Positions 22,472 through 35,276 of a stretch of 64,000 nt of DNA are shown in pieces; within the stretch, counting starts at the first letter, position 1; every line of letters starts with the position of its first letter. The translations under genes and the position numbers were made by a program. The notes below the pieces were generated by a model that had not been told where the DNA came from, did not search any database, and saw only the letters and a program-made list of their open reading frames with translations. This stretch comes from Tetragonia tetragonoides (lineage: Eukaryota; Streptophyta; Magnoliopsida; Caryophyllales; Aizoaceae): positions 2,894,001 through 2,958,000 of the forward strand of contig CM076150.1 of NCBI GenBank assembly GCA_038025085.1. The letters run 5' to 3'.

Positions 22472-22993
22472 TTTTCCCCTACCGTGTTTGCTTTTCCATA
22501 ATCCATGGCCCATCCCTTCTAGGCTTTTTGCCTTTGTATGCTTGATTGGTATGTTATGAGTGGCTCTTCACTATATATGGTGTTGACGGAGTTGCAAACC
22601 ATAAGGGCTAATTTGATATGTGGAAATAAAATGATGGTAGACTTCACTACCTTTCTCTTCATGTCTATTGCTTATAAAGTTTCTTTCTTCTGAAAAAAGT
22701 TATCGAAGACGATAAAGAAAATTGTCACTGTTACATGGGATTCGAAATAGGATAATTGCTTTCGTAATAATAAAATGCATAAATGTGTAGAACTCTTGAA
22801 TATAGTTTCAACAGGCTTTTGATTAATGAAAACAACTGGGGGAATCTTACAACTCACCCCGATTTTCTTGGACATCCATTTCGCAATTACAAATTCACCC
22901 ACTGAATTTTTTTTCTTTTCCTTTTTTCCTCCATTCTATTTCCCTTCCTCCCCTAAAAGAATCATCATTTGGTAAGTTTATGAATAGAACTTA
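22472..22993. other. Space between the convergent TAF9 and BXL genes
   Basis: The 3' ends of TAF9 (+) and the xylosidase (-) face each other across about 660 bases. Apart from the stem-loop and the AATAAA at 22625 I see nothing distinct. Confidence 0.5.
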
Positions 22994-25900
22994 TTAAACC
23001 CTCACAGTCAATGTGTGTTTCAAGTTTCCAACATGTAGTTGATGAACTCCTAGAGCAACCTTACGATTCCCAGCCTCATCAACCACACTCAAATACTTGC
23101 AAGCATCAACCTTAAACCTGACAACTTCTTCTCTCTTTGCATCCAGAAACACTTTCTCAAACCCGAGCAAGTGCTTCTGAGGTGAGTTGTGGACTGATGG
23201 GGGAGACGAGAAAAGGAAAATCGTATGCCTTCCTCCCATAGTCCCGTTATTCCTGACTCTTAAATGAACATTGAATCCTAAATTCTGACAATGCTCACCA
23301 AGAGCATCCACTGACTTGCAGGACGAAGTATGGCAAACGTGGTCTTCCTGTAAAGGGACTGCGACTTCAGTTGGTGCTTGAACGAGGTAGTGGGTGAACT
23401 CGGAGTAGCTTAACCCGTCCCCAAATGCGTAGACAGTTTCACCTGTGTAGAACCTGTAGCTTCTCCCTGGGTAGCCAGTTGAAGGGTCTGGCCTCATATT
23501 CATGTTGGTCATTGGTACCTTGTCTACATATGATTGTGGATACCATGTCATTGGCAGTCTTCCACCTACAGGGAGAAACATCAAGGATTAAGTTTCCTGC
23601 TGAAATATTCATCTCAGTCTCTGAGACGATTTTTTTTAGAGGGAGGGATTGTGAAAATTTTGGGTTTTTGTTTTTGATAATTATGTGAAAATTTTCGATT
23701 CTACGTCCAAAAGTGCGCACACAAATATATGCTTTCAAGAATTCACATTTTCTAATTTTTGGTTTGCATTAAACATAATTTTGGTGCTATGTGCTGTAGC
23801 AAAACCAATATTTTCCTGGATTCCCTCTAACAAAAAAATAAAAATAAAAAATCCTGTAGAAGGTGATAAGGATTAACAAATTTATTGATCTTTTGGTGAA
23901 TTGAGGGATAAATGGTGTTATTGAGGGTCAATTTACTTCAGTATTTTTAACTATGAAGTGGTTTTGTTCTGTTAAAAGAATTAAGAGTCAGATGGTGTAA
24001 TTTTTTGCTATAATATTATTTATAAACAAAACATAAAATAGTAAAAAAAAGTCAAGTTCGGATAGAAGAGCTAAGCAGTCAATGTCTGGAAACCTGACAA
24101 AAAAGGTTTAGGGGACTCACTTGGATTGCAAGCACCAAAGATCACATCAGCCAGGGCAGCACCTCCTGCTTCACCAGGGTAACCAACCCACAAGATGCTA
24201 CTAATCTTGTCATTGTTCTTAGCGAAGGTTATATCAAAACCACCACCAGACATTATGACCAGAACTACAGGCCCCTTAGAAACATTTGCTATCTCTGATA
24301 CAAGAAGTGGTTGTTGTCCTGGAAGGTAGAGATCAGTTCTGTCTCGAGACTCTGCTTCGATTGATTGGTCAGCGCCCACGACCAGAACTGTGGCGTCTGC
24401 TGTGGCTGCAAGCTGTTTTGCTTGATCTACCTGAGCAGTAGCACACGCCACGTTAATACAGCCTGCCTGGTAAGTTGTTGAAGTGTATGTGGAGAGGCCT
24501 TGCAGAGGAGTTGTATACTTGCAGGGAGTGCCTGATAAGAATCGAAACAGATCAGAGATCAAACGAAATCGATCGTATATTTTTTTTTCAATGCATAATT
24601 CATTTAGAAGGTACTTGCTAATTACAAATATATAAATAAACCAAGACAATGACTTTGGGGTAGGGCAAATATACTGTTTGTGGTTACCTTCATAGTTCCC
24701 AATCATGGTCTTGGTGACATTGGCATTAGGTCCAATGACTGCCAGGGACTTGATGTTGGTGGCGGAGAAAGGCAAGCCGCCTGCGCTGTTCTTGAGGAGA
24801 ACAATGCCTTGTCTTGCAGCATCAAGTGCTAGTTCCTGGTTTTCTGTGGTGCACACTTCTTTGGCACCTAAATTTCCATATAGTCGCTTGCTGGGGTTCC
24901 CATCGAAGAACCCAAGTCTCATTAGGGTAGCAAAGTTGTTTGAGATAGCTCTGTCGATGTCTGTTTCCTTGAGAAGTCCATTCTGTACTGCGCCCTGAGT
25001 GTGCTTAGACAGGAAGGATCCACAGTTAAGATCCACGCCTGTTCAGATATCGTATCGACTTGTCAGACCCTGAAGACTTGTGTTTATTCCCACAGTTTAG
25101 GAACTTTTAAGTAGAGTACATAATTATTTGTTTAAGTTTCACCTGCCAATATGGCTTCAGCTGCAGCTTCTTCTGGGGTTTTGGTGTAATGCTGATTATT
25201 GTACAACACATCTACAGAATCACAGTCTGTAACAATGTAGCTGCAAATCACCCAGAAAAAAGAAACAAAGAGTTATTTGCTAGTACATACCAAAATGAAA
25301 TGAGGGAAGTGAAAACATGAGGAAGTTTTACCCATTTAATTTCCAATCTCCTCTGATAACCCCAGAAAGAAGGTCAGGATCAGCACAAGGAGGCTTGCCA
25401 TTAACTTGGTTGTAGGAGCACATAACACTAGCAACATTTCCATCCAGAACACAGCTCTTGAATGGAGGCTGATATGTGTCATCCAAATCTTGTTGTGTCA
25501 CCTACAAAAGAAATTTTAAAACACACTCAAAATGTTTCTTTTTCGCCTAAAAATATGAGACACAAAACTACCCTAGCTAGTTCCTAATTTTGTCAAAAGT
25601 GTTGGCAGTCTTGCAGATTGCATCTAGTAGCCAAATTATTGACAAAGTTAGTAAATTTAGTACATGGTGTAATCATAAAAAGAAAAAGGTTTCCAGTAGA
25701 TAAATTTATCTGCCCGATGGGTAGTCTACCCGTGTGATGTGTCATATAGTAATTAGTTATTTGTTCATATTTTGTTTTTATAATTGAAAATAATATATTA
25801 GAGTTCCAAGACAATGGCTAATTTTTGTAGTACACATCACATGGATAGATTACCCAGGACTCAGTAGGTAGATTAAGCATTGTCCAATTTTTCAAATGAG

Positions 25901-28900
25901 ATGGGGTAACTTTTTTGAAGAATAAGGGTGATGTATAGTTCACAAGTCACCCTTATTTTTAACAAAAGTTATCATGTCCCACCGTAGAACGTTCTTATAG
26001 AAGACTTATTGTCAGAGAGGTAAATGAGTAAATGCATAGTGTAATGTACTAATAATAAGTAGTTACCAGGGCATTGAAATGGTAACGATCAACACTTTTC
26101 CAATTATCCACATCATAGGCAGTGTAATGTTTGCAACACGCAGCAACTTTGAGCTTATTAGGATCAGCATCATCACTTTGTTGCAAACCAGTAACATAAG
26201 CAGATGCATATTTGCTAGAAAGCACGGGATCTTCTCCTGGTGTTTCTTGGCCTCTTCCCCATCTTGGGTCCCTAAAGATGTTCACATTTGGGGACCAATA
26301 TGTCAATCCTGCCAAACCCAAATTGTACATGGCCCTAGCTTCAGTTGATACCACCTGCATTTTTTTGGTATTGTGTGGGCCTGTTAGTAGTCAACTTGTT
26401 TGCTGAAAGATATAGATACAGCTAACAGCCATTTAGGTAGGTTTTTTTTTTTTTTTTTTTTTCCCGAATGCATGTGATAGCCTGTAAACAACATGAATCG
26501 AGCATACCATCCCTTCTAAGATGGACTGGCGGGATTAGATAGAGGAGTATATCTCCATGCAATGTATGATAGAGAAAAGTTTATGCTCCCTACATGAACA
26601 AGATTTGAACCCCTGACTACGTATAGAGTTGAAAACTATTTACTGGTACATTATAGAAACCGTGATATATAATGTGTATTATATATTCAGCTATGAAAAA
26701 TGCAAGAGTAAGTATTGTGTGAGATCAACTCATAATAAAATGGAGTCGTTATAAAAAATGTAGGGGGTTACTTAATCGTGACCCTCGTCTCGCCGAAAGT
26801 TACGGAAATACCGTCTTATAGAAATTTTTGTGAAAATGTAAATAACTTTGAACAACAATTCAGATAATTAGGAACAATAATCTTGTTATCGATTTTCTAT
26901 TTCAAAGCAAAGATTATTTTTTTTTTGGTTCACGACCAAGAGTATCCACCGTCAACCATAGTGACTATTTCCCCGCGCTGTCTTGTAGGCACCTTAAAGG
27001 GTGGGATGCTGGCAAAGAAATTTAAAGCTACTCCATGCCCAAGGCGAGATTTGAACCCTCGACTTTGGTTAAGTATGAATAAGTCCGTACCAGCTACCAC
27101 TCAACCACACCTCCTTGAATTCAAAAGCAAAGATTAAGCTTTGTAGAAAAATTCTTTTATTTTTGAGAAACAAATAACGGGGCATGATGCATCAGCTATA
27201 TGGCTACCATTTGGGGACCAATATGTCAATTTTGCCAGACCCAAACTGTTCATGGCCCTAGCTTCGGTTGATACCTCCAGCGTTATTTTGGTAAAGTGGG
27301 CCTGTTTAATAGTCGGCTTGTTTGGTGAAAGATATAGGTAAATAATTATGGTGAGGATAAAATGAAAGGGACATGATGGTGTTTTGGATAATGTTTGCTA
27401 AATCAGATCAATTCTAGTCTACAAATAGAAATAATAGTCACTTTTTGGCCAGCTGGTGGCGGTGGTACTGGTACATTGCATTGATCTATATTGCTTCTCT
27501 AGAATTATTTATTCATTTGCTACAAAGGAGTTTTAAAGTTGAATGAAAGAGAGCTTGGATGGAATTATATGTAAATTTATTGTAAACTCTAATGGCGTCA
27601 GTGAATTATATGTAAATTTATTATAAATTGTAATGGCCTTAGTGTCTCTATTGGATCAAAGAAAAAAAAAAGAAAAAAAGGAGAGAGATTGGATGGATAC
27701 TGGATAGCCCAATGGCGCATCTAGAATGATTAGGGATTGAAGCTCTGTTTGATTCACCTCAAATTTACTTAAACTCAGTTCAGTTCAGTCTAGTTCAGTT
27801 CATGTGTAACTTTATCATTCAAATTTCTTTTTATTCTGAAATAAATTAATGATGATAACTATGTCATTGGAAAGATCTCAAAGCATACTTTCAAATGAGT
27901 CCAATATTGAATATGTTTGGACGAATTTTAAATGGTTAACGGTCAAGTAAAAACAATCATTTAAGTTCAGTTCATTTAAGTTTTCAGTTTTATCCAGGTG
28001 AATTAAACGGAGCCTGAGTTTCATTGTTTTAAAAGAAGGTGAATTATTTGCAATTTCAAATAAGAAGTTGAATGAAAATTGATTTTTAGTATCATAATCA
28101 AAAAAATTTCTAAAAGAATAATTGATATATTTTTTCTACTTTTTTATAGGATTTTTTTCTTCTTTTTTGATATATATTTTTCAACCTCGATTATTGTACT
28201 ATGCACGGAAAATATTGGGTTTGAAGTACTTATCTCTGATCTCACAATGGTATGTAAGTACTATGTATCATGTACTATATGCACAATAATCTCAGTTTAT
28301 AGCTACATAGTACATTTTGAACTTAGCTTGTGACTTTTTATATTATAATTTTTCCTTTGTTTTTGCACATTTTACTAACATTAAAGGTCATATATCTGCG
28401 TTCGCTAATCCTGTAATTCTTATCCTAAAATATAAAATTTAAGATACGCCTTTAATTTCTTATCTTAGAAAAAACTAAACATAGTAAGCATTTTCCTTTT
28501 AGAAGTAAAAAGAGACTAAGAAAGTTTACAAGACAACAGTTAAAATTCGCTTTTATCACTTTTTTTCCAATAAGAAATACACTTATTATTCACTAAATGA
28601 ATGCACGTCAAGTATACAAACTTTTAAAAACCACTTTCCATGGAGAAAATTGTGTACCACTCTAACTATCGGAATGAGACGTACTATACTTATAGTCAAT
28701 AAAGAAACCTCAATCACTTGCTTCACAATGGTTCCCCTTTATTTCTGTTGTTGAGTGTACCTACAACTTAACAACTACACAATGGAGCTAGCTACTTAAT
28801 CAAAATGTTCCAAGAACTCCAAATGCACTAAAAATCAATGCAAATCCAATCTTTTCTTTAGCAGAAAACTACGGGACTCAAATTTCAACTATTCTAGTAC

Positions 28901-30418
28901 CACAGTTGCACCTAATTTTCCTTCCAAGATGGCTGAAAGACTCCAGAAAAACAAAAGAAAAATACAAAATCTTTTTCGAGACGATATTTTCATAACTTTT
29001 GGTGAAACGAGAATCACTTTAAGTGAAATAAAGATTACACTCACGGCTCATAATAAGTAACCTCTACGCTGTTAAATAGTGACCCTATTTTTATATGAAT
29101 TGGTCTTACAGAAAACTTGCACTTATAAAAAAAGAAAAAATAAAGAAGGAAGAAAAGAAAAGTGACCAAAGGACAGACAACAGACAACTTGCGACTAGTA
29201 GTAAGCGCCAGTAGTGTCTTTTTTGAAAATTTTGAGGTGAGTCTGAGAGAGATCTAAAATGTGTGATTGTGGATTGTGTTTTTGTTGTGTTGATTATTAT
29301 TGATTAGTATTTTTCTCTTTCTTTCTATAATAATCTTTAGGCTTAGATACAATGTCATTTTCACCTCAAAAGATAAAAAGTCTTTTTCTCCTTTTAAATA
29401 CACCAAACACTACTAATGCAAAGCTCATTTCCACCACGAAATCTAACCAACTCTAAAGTTTTCCTTTTGGATAATTTTATTTTGAATATTACGTAATGTT
29501 ACTTTGAGGGGTTTGTTCGTTATGAAGTAATATCCTCTACAATTATTGTTCTTAACTTCTTATAGGTGCGTACCTATTATTAGCATAATTTATGAGGTAT
29601 CATTTTTTTTCTTCTTGAATGTATCTCTTTTTATAAACAATGGTGTTACTTTTTTGCTCATAAGTATTAGGCTTCATGTATACTACTGTCTCATGTAAAT
29701 TTTTGTGAGAAATTTTTAGTTTCAATAGCTATTTAAGCTACCAAGCTAGTGTTTATTTTCACATGACCATTGCATTGAAAACCTACTAGAATAACAATAT
29801 GGTCATGTATGTTCAATGATAAACAAATGTGGAACACAAATGTTTTATTCTCTGTATGTTCTTAATGGAATATCATGTTACTAAAAATATACTTAAAAGG
29901 TGCAAATGAATGTACAAATAAGATTAATCAATGCCAATATATATAACAAAAACATTATTAGGGAATATAATGCAGGAGATTTTTGTTACCTTTCCAATGG
30001 CTTCAAAGAGAGAGACATTGAAAGAAGCAGCAGTTGTTATAACTTGAGGGAAACTAGTAGCACCAGGAACAGGATTAGCAAAATGTGTACCAGGACCAGT
30101 ATAAGACACTCCATGTAATGCCTCTGACCACCACTCATATTTTGGTATCCCAAGTCTACTAACACTAGCTGCTCCACTCACTAGGAACCCTATCTTCTCT
30201 TGCAATGTCAACCGGCCTACAAGGTCCTCCACTCGATCCGAGACACTCTTGGTCGTGTCGCAGAACCCGAGACTCGATACAGAGACCGAGGCGTTGCCCA
30301 CGGCCGTGTCATCACAGGCGAAGACCTGACCGTGGGCCGTAAGAGGGATTGAGAAAGAATGTAATGTGATCAAAAGAATGGTTGGAAATAGACAGAGGAA
30401 AAGAACAGAGGAGGCCAT
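22994..30418 (-). CDS. BXL4: GH3 beta-xylosidase / alpha-arabinofuranosidase, BXL3/BXL4 type, seven exons
   Basis: Exons, in transcript order: 30418-29990, 26354-26067, 25501-25332, 25240-25143, 25038-24688, 24531-24121 and 23565-22994, all with GT-AG borders and matching phases. They give 772 residues, normal for the family. Residues 1 to about 30 are a signal peptide, so the enzyme is apoplastic. The GH3 N-terminal barrel contains the [15 protein letters not shown] block, the KH pair (218-219) and the nucleophile region VTDCDS (Asp301 by family homology; most relatives have Ser where this has Thr300). The GH3 C-terminal domain follows, with [15 protein letters not shown] and [13 protein letters not shown], then an Fn3-like domain ending LKHTLTVRV. 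Such enzymes trim xylose and arabinose from cell-wall xylan and arabinan. The closest match I recognise is Arabidopsis BXL4/BXL3; one-to-one orthology is not shown. No lesion is visible. Confidence 0.95.
26917..27123 (-). mobile_element. tRNA-derived SINE in BXL intron 1
   Basis: On the minus strand the head reads GTGTGGTTGAGTGGTAGCTGG (A box) and GAGGGTTCAAATCTCGCC (B box); the poly(A) tail appears as T residues at 26917-26926. A 13-bp direct repeat AAAGCAAAGATTA flanks it at 26904-26916 and 27124-27136. The element has the same transcriptional orientation as the host gene. It differs in sequence from the SINE family at 4.7 and 55 kb. Confidence 0.85.
27208..27338 (-). pseudogene. Duplicated 5' part of BXL exon 2 with its intron border
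   Basis: This stretch matches 26284-26416, that is, the first approximately 70 bases of exon 2 plus about 60 bases of the preceding intron. The coding part still reads V-S-T-E-A-R-A-M and L-T-Y-W-S-P-N. The acceptor AG of the real exon (GCAG then GTGG) is TG here (GCTGGAGG), and there is no donor. It is a non-functional exon copy about 0.9 kb upstream of the real one. Confidence 0.82.
27741..28014. mobile_element. PIF/Harbinger-like MITE in BXL intron 1
   Basis: Ends GCTCTGTTTGATTCACCT on the left and AGGTGAATTAAACGGAGCC on the right form inverted termini. A 3-bp TGA flanks both sides (27738-27740 and 28015-28017). The interior carries GTTCAGTTCAGT motifs at both ends. A related right end is at about 45108-45122. 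Confidence 0.72.
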
Positions 30419-30525
30419 GTTTAGTAGGGTGGCCTCCTAACTAATGTTATTCAAGTTTGAAGAAATAATAATGAAATGGGAAAAAAAAGGGTGGGGTTGT
30501 GTTTTTGGAGTGGTGGGTTTGGTCA

Positions 30526-30534
30526 TATTTATAG
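30526..30534 (-). promoter_or_regulatory. Probable TATA box of the BXL gene
   Basis: On the minus strand CTATAAATA lies about 108 bases upstream of the start codon, which allows a leader of roughly 75 bases. It is the only strong TATA-type sequence near the gene start. Confidence 0.6.
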
Positions 30535-30648
30535 GGTGGGGGAGGTGTTTGTTATGGGCACTACCTTAGTGGATTGTTATTTAGTTTTTTTTTATACGAG
30601 GAACCCGTTTTGCATACTGAGTTATTATTAGAGCTATTCACTATTTGA

Positions 30649-30910
30649 TTCAGACAAGAATTTTCGCCCGGATCATTTCTTTCACTAATCGATTCAGACC
30701 GGAAGTTTCGGCTGGGTCGAAAGGACCGACCCAACCCAAATCGAACCGAACTCTTCTAGTTCGACTATTGGACCGGTCAAACTAGGTTCCGTTTCGACCC
30801 GCAATCTTTTATGATCCGGTGAGCAAGATCAAACCGAACTCTTCTAGTTCGACTATTGGACCGGCCAAACCAGGTTCCGGTCCGATGCGCAATCTTTTCC
30901 GATCTGGTGA
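30649..30910. repeat. Internally repeated element upstream of BXL
   Basis: A unit of about 92 bases starting 'cgaaccgaactcttctag' (about 30739) recurs at about 30833 with few changes. The upstream part has two copies of a 'gattcagac..gaa.tttcg' phrase at 30649 and 30689. Boundaries and target duplications are not clear. It is probably a non-autonomous transposon fragment. Confidence 0.55.
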
Positions 30911-31649
30911 GGACAAATTAGAGAAATGATGGGAGAAGGTAAATAAAAGGGTCATGGCTTATAATTTTGAAGTCTGGTCCGGGTTCGAACAGATGAACAA
31001 CCATAGTACCATACATATAAAGTGTATAAAAGATAAATCAACCATAGTACCATACATTTAAAGTGTGTACAAGATAAATCACGAGTGTGTGCAATGGCCT
31101 ATAAATCGTACAGATCAAACAAGCTAAAGAAAGAGGCCTACTAATTGAAAATCAAAGTTATAATCTTTGTCATGAAATTCAATACCCTGACAAACTTGGT
31201 TAACCCTTAACCCTTTCCCCCTATCACGAAATTGGCTTATTTATTTATTAAATAACTAATAAAATATCATAGTTCGACATTCAACAACAAGTTGTTATGT
31301 AGCAGCCCGTGATAGAGTGTGGGGCTATAGAGAAGTTGGGGTAAAAAATAGAAAAGGAATTTTGTGATTGGAGGAAAGGACTAAAATGGGCATATATGAG
31401 TCCGTGAAGGATTTTCGTTTTATTATAGTAATGTTTATTGGAAATTATTTTCGGTGCATGGGATCTTTTGGTTTCAGAGGTTGATTTTGCAGGGGAAGTG
31501 AAATTGGGTTGGTCTCACGTGAAACATAAAGGCGGCTGATCCTATTGCTGCTCTACTACTTTGCTGTTAAGGCCAGTCTAATATGGATATGGTTCACCCC
31601 CTCTCATAAAATTTAAGGCAATATTTACATGAAAATGGATCTACAGTGG
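30911..31649. other. Intergenic, no gene recognised
   Basis: Only a short direct repeat ('accatagtaccatacat' at about 31001 and 31040) is visible; nothing coding. Confidence 0.45.
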
Positions 31650-31785
31650 CTCTTATTGTGTAGATGAAAATGGAAGTACATGAAAAGGGATGATCATTAG
31701 GACGGGATGGTGTGGAGGAAGGTTCCCTATACTTGTACGCCTTGTAAAAATATTTGAAATTGTGACTCGGTCTACCAATCAACCT
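31650..31785. repeat. Sequence shared with 42435-42545 at the far end of the CACTA element
   Basis: About 120 bases ('acatgaaaa.ggatgat.attagga' through 'gtacgccttgta') are similar, in the same orientation, to the DNA beyond the transposase at 42435-42545. The pair therefore brackets the CACTA element, but it is far too long and diverged to be a target duplication. Confidence 0.65.
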
Positions 31786-31800
31786 GACTTTCATTACGTA

Positions 31801-32095
31801 CACTACAACAAAAAAGGTCTACGATAGCGGTCGTTTTTGGCATACGACAGCGGTAGTATGTGGGACGTCTATGACAGCTGCTCAACATCGACCACTGTCG
31901 TAGATCACGCTACAACAGCGGTTTTTTTCTGACCGCTGTGTTATAGGTGCCTATTGACTTTGACTTTAGTAAGTACCTACGACAGCGGCTGTTATTTAGC
32001 CGCTGTCGTAGATAATGCGCCTTCGACAGCGTTTGTTGACTAGCCGCTGTCGTAGAGCTCTACGACAGCGGCTGTTGACCAGACGCTGTCTTTAA
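31801..32095. repeat. CACTA terminus and subterminal palindromic repeats
   Basis: After the CACTA end come at least eight copies, in both orientations, of a CTACGACAGCGG core. Several are paired head to head (for example CGGCTGTTatttAGCCGCTG at about 31986). Arrays of this kind are the binding sites of the element's own proteins in En/Spm. The same core is common in plant CACTA ends. Confidence 0.88.
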
Positions 32096-32498
32096 CTTCT
32101 TTTTTTTTTTTTTTTTTTTTCCTGGCTGACTTTGATTGAACCATGAATGCAAGAAATCAACTTTAAAGCTGTAAAATTAAATAAAATACGCCAAATGCAA
32201 ATATCAATAGAAACTAAAAAAATGAAATAAAAAGAGAATTTAATCAACATCATTTTTGAACAAGTAAAAGAGTACATATACAATGAAAGTCTAAGGGTTT
32301 AGAGTTAAAACACAACATAAAAATAAAGTCTTAAATCACAAAATCTCTAAGTGTCGGGGATAATAAACTTGTCCTGACTCATAATATACAACGACTCGCT
32401 CATAACCTCATCAATCTTTTCCGTTGAGTACTTAGAACATTTGGAGTCCTCAAAGTACTGCAAAAAATTTAACAATTGTTAGTTAACAATGGATAAGT

Positions 32499-32535
<37 letters not shown>

Positions 32536-33699
32536 CTTATTTTTTCGATAAATAAAAAATTAACGTACTAGAAGTGGAATTGCACTTGACTTATGAGCAA
32601 TAATCTCCCGCATAAATCTCATGACATAATAAGCACAATCTATGTTGTTTGTTTGGCGATGACACTACAATTAAGACAATAGTTACAATCATAAAATGAG
32701 TATATAATACAAATAGAAATAAATATAATTTTATACAATTAGTTACAAATAAAAACACCTTTAAAGTTAGAAAAGTAACCTGAATTGGGTACCACTTAGG
32801 AGATTTACCCTTCGTCTTACCATTACCCCGTTTCTCCCGAAAAGAAGTCAAAGCTCTATAAGGAGAAACGAAACTAAATAAGAAATTAGTAACTTACTCA
32901 TAAATAGGCTCAAGTTATTTAATTATTGATATAGGTAAAGCGTACCCTTCAAAGCAGTGATTTCATCTCGTATATCGCCACGCAGGGGATCCAAATAGTA
33001 TATATTCTCCCGGATAGGGTCAATAGCAATCAATATCCAATGATGCCTTAACGCAATGAAGATATATTAATCAAACAAAAGTGATAAAAGCAAGAAAAAA
33101 ATTATATATCACGGGAAAATTTTGGCAGAGTTTCCCGTAAAATATGAACATCCCAAGTTATCGACTTAAAAGAAACCTGTATAAAAAAACCATTCTTATT
33201 CCAAGTACACAAATTCGAGTAAATTAAAACAACATCCATGTCCACTTATTTTCACCAAGTTGCAGCTAGTGTTTCCATGCAAAACTAAGGTTGATTAGAA
33301 AAACAGAACAACTATCATTTTGACCTCTAAATCACCAACAACTATTGTTCACTTTCCTTGCTTCCTCTATCTAACAAGCATAATCCATTGTAAATAGGCT
33401 AAAAAAACATGCTGAACATGCAGCTAAACAAACAGAAATAAGAAATTGAAATAACAAATGTCACTTCACTCACCCAGCATTGTAAGGTGCTAAAAACAGC
33501 TTGTTTGGTATCGCTTTTTGGATGAAAACATCAGCCACATAACCAATACGATCTTTCAAATCATCCGGGATGGGACATATTCGATGTGGACACAAAAATC
33601 CAAAAGATCTCAAAAGCATGTTTTTAACCAAGGCTTGATACAAAAACCTACAAAACCATGGAAAAATAAAAACTATTAATAAAAAGGCCAATGCGATCT

Positions 33700-33795
33700 T
33701 CCAACGCATCAGCTGCAGCACGCAGCACGCAGCTGCTGCCGCTGCTGGCTGCAGCTTCCTGCACGCAGCTGCAGTCAGCAGCGGCAGCAGCAATC
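33700..33795. repeat. CAG/CTG-rich patch in a CACTA intron
   Basis: GCAGC and GCTGC repeats at about 33710-33795 lie between Ulp1 coding segments. A similar patch is at 38525-38725, also in an intron of the same gene and also near an 'aaaacagaa' phrase. They make spurious Ala-, Cys- and Gln-rich frames on both strands. Confidence 0.75.
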
Positions 33796-35276
33796 AGAAA
33801 AAGAAATACGCAACCCATTACGAAACACAAACAAGCAGACACAGCACACAGCAAAAACAGAAATACAAGATGTTCAACAAAATCACCTTATATACACCGA
33901 AACATGAGTAACACCTAACTCTTCATGGGCAATGACATGGTAAAGCTCCTCATGACCGATATGCACCTCATGATGGTAGAAGGTAATATCCTTCTCCATA
34001 GACAACTCAATCAATTCTCTGGGAGCCAACCTTTGCACAAAGTTGGTCAAACTCTTGAGATGTAAGGGAAGATTATCATGTTTTGGCAAAGGATAGGTTT
34101 TTTTGTTTTGATCATTTGGAGTACTTGTTTCCTTTGCGTGACTTGATTTTCCTTTGTGCTTTTTGTTCATTGATTTATCAGTGGATCCCTATATATATCA
34201 TTTAAAGAATCAACTATATATATCATTTATATCAATTAAATAAAGAAATAACAATGACACTATTAAGTTAAATGTCATACCGTCGTAGCTAAAACAATAA
34301 GGTCTCTCGGCCAAGCAACCATTGCACCTAAAGCCTCTGAAAGCTTCATCCTCAATAGGCACTGGTAATGGCGTATCATTTTCTCCCTTATAGATATGAG
34401 AAATCTCGACTTTAACATGGGCTTTGTCTAATACCTTGCAATGAAGCTTGCGGTCGCTCGATATGTTATGAACCTTTCCTTTCGCCACTGTTCGTTTAAA
34501 AGATGTGGACAATGCATGGGGATCGTTCACCGCTACCTCACAATCTGTGATACCCTATGTCATTGATATTAAAAAGATTAGAAAAAAATTGAATGAATGA
34601 GCAGTGGTGAAATGAATGAGCAGGAACATATATTCCTTACGTCTGGGATGATTACCAGCATGGTTGAGGGAGGAGTTTATTGTTGTGCAGCCGAACAACT
34701 CCCTTTATCACTTCGCGGCGTCTGAAGTTCCTCTACATCTTTAGGAACGGGGTCTGAATTTCCAACTAATGATGCAAGTTGTTGTTTCATGACAGCCATG
34801 TCCTGCTGAAGTGTCTTAATTGTATGCATCTCACTCTCATGTTGGCCGCATGACTTTGTTTGGCCAAAGAATTGCTTGTTCGTGACCCCAAATCCAGCAC
34901 CTCTCACACGACCTGAATGCTCTTTCTTCCCAATGGCCTTGGCAAAAATATCATGTCGATTAGAAGTTATCTCTTCACTACTCCCTCTTTGGGATAGGGA
35001 TTCCTAGGACAAAAAATTAAGTAAATGAAATGTCACTATAAGCAGAAAGCTAAGAAAGATAAGAGTACAAATTACAAAAATATAAAACAAATTTAATTCC
35101 TTACAGTTTGAATTTGATCAACAACCGTTTGAACGCTTGAATCAACAATTTTTCCATCCTTGTCTTTCCGCGCTGAAATCCAAAGCTCTTCTCCCGGGAC
35201 AGAAAGAACTGTAGGGTCCCCCCCCGGACGCCAATATGGCATCATGCTCAAATGCCAGCGTACCCTAGGCGTGATG

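Larger units (their letters stand above)
26355..29989 (-). other. BXL intron 1 (3635 bp), a repeat sink
   Basis: It contains the partial exon duplicate, a SINE and a MITE listed separately. A T run followed by a B-box-like complement at about 26438-26640 may be another SINE-like insertion. The portion 28015-29989 is AT-rich with nothing else I can name. The other five introns are 91 to 565 bases. Confidence 0.85.

Noticed and set aside
22672..22902. 76-codon minus-strand frame between TAF9 and BXL
   Set aside because: No domain or conserved motif; it lies where the two convergent transcripts probably end.
33648..33918. Ala- and Cys-rich frames near 33.7 kb
   Set aside because: Produced by CAG/CTG repeats within a CACTA intron; the real coding frame of the Ulp1 region is different.
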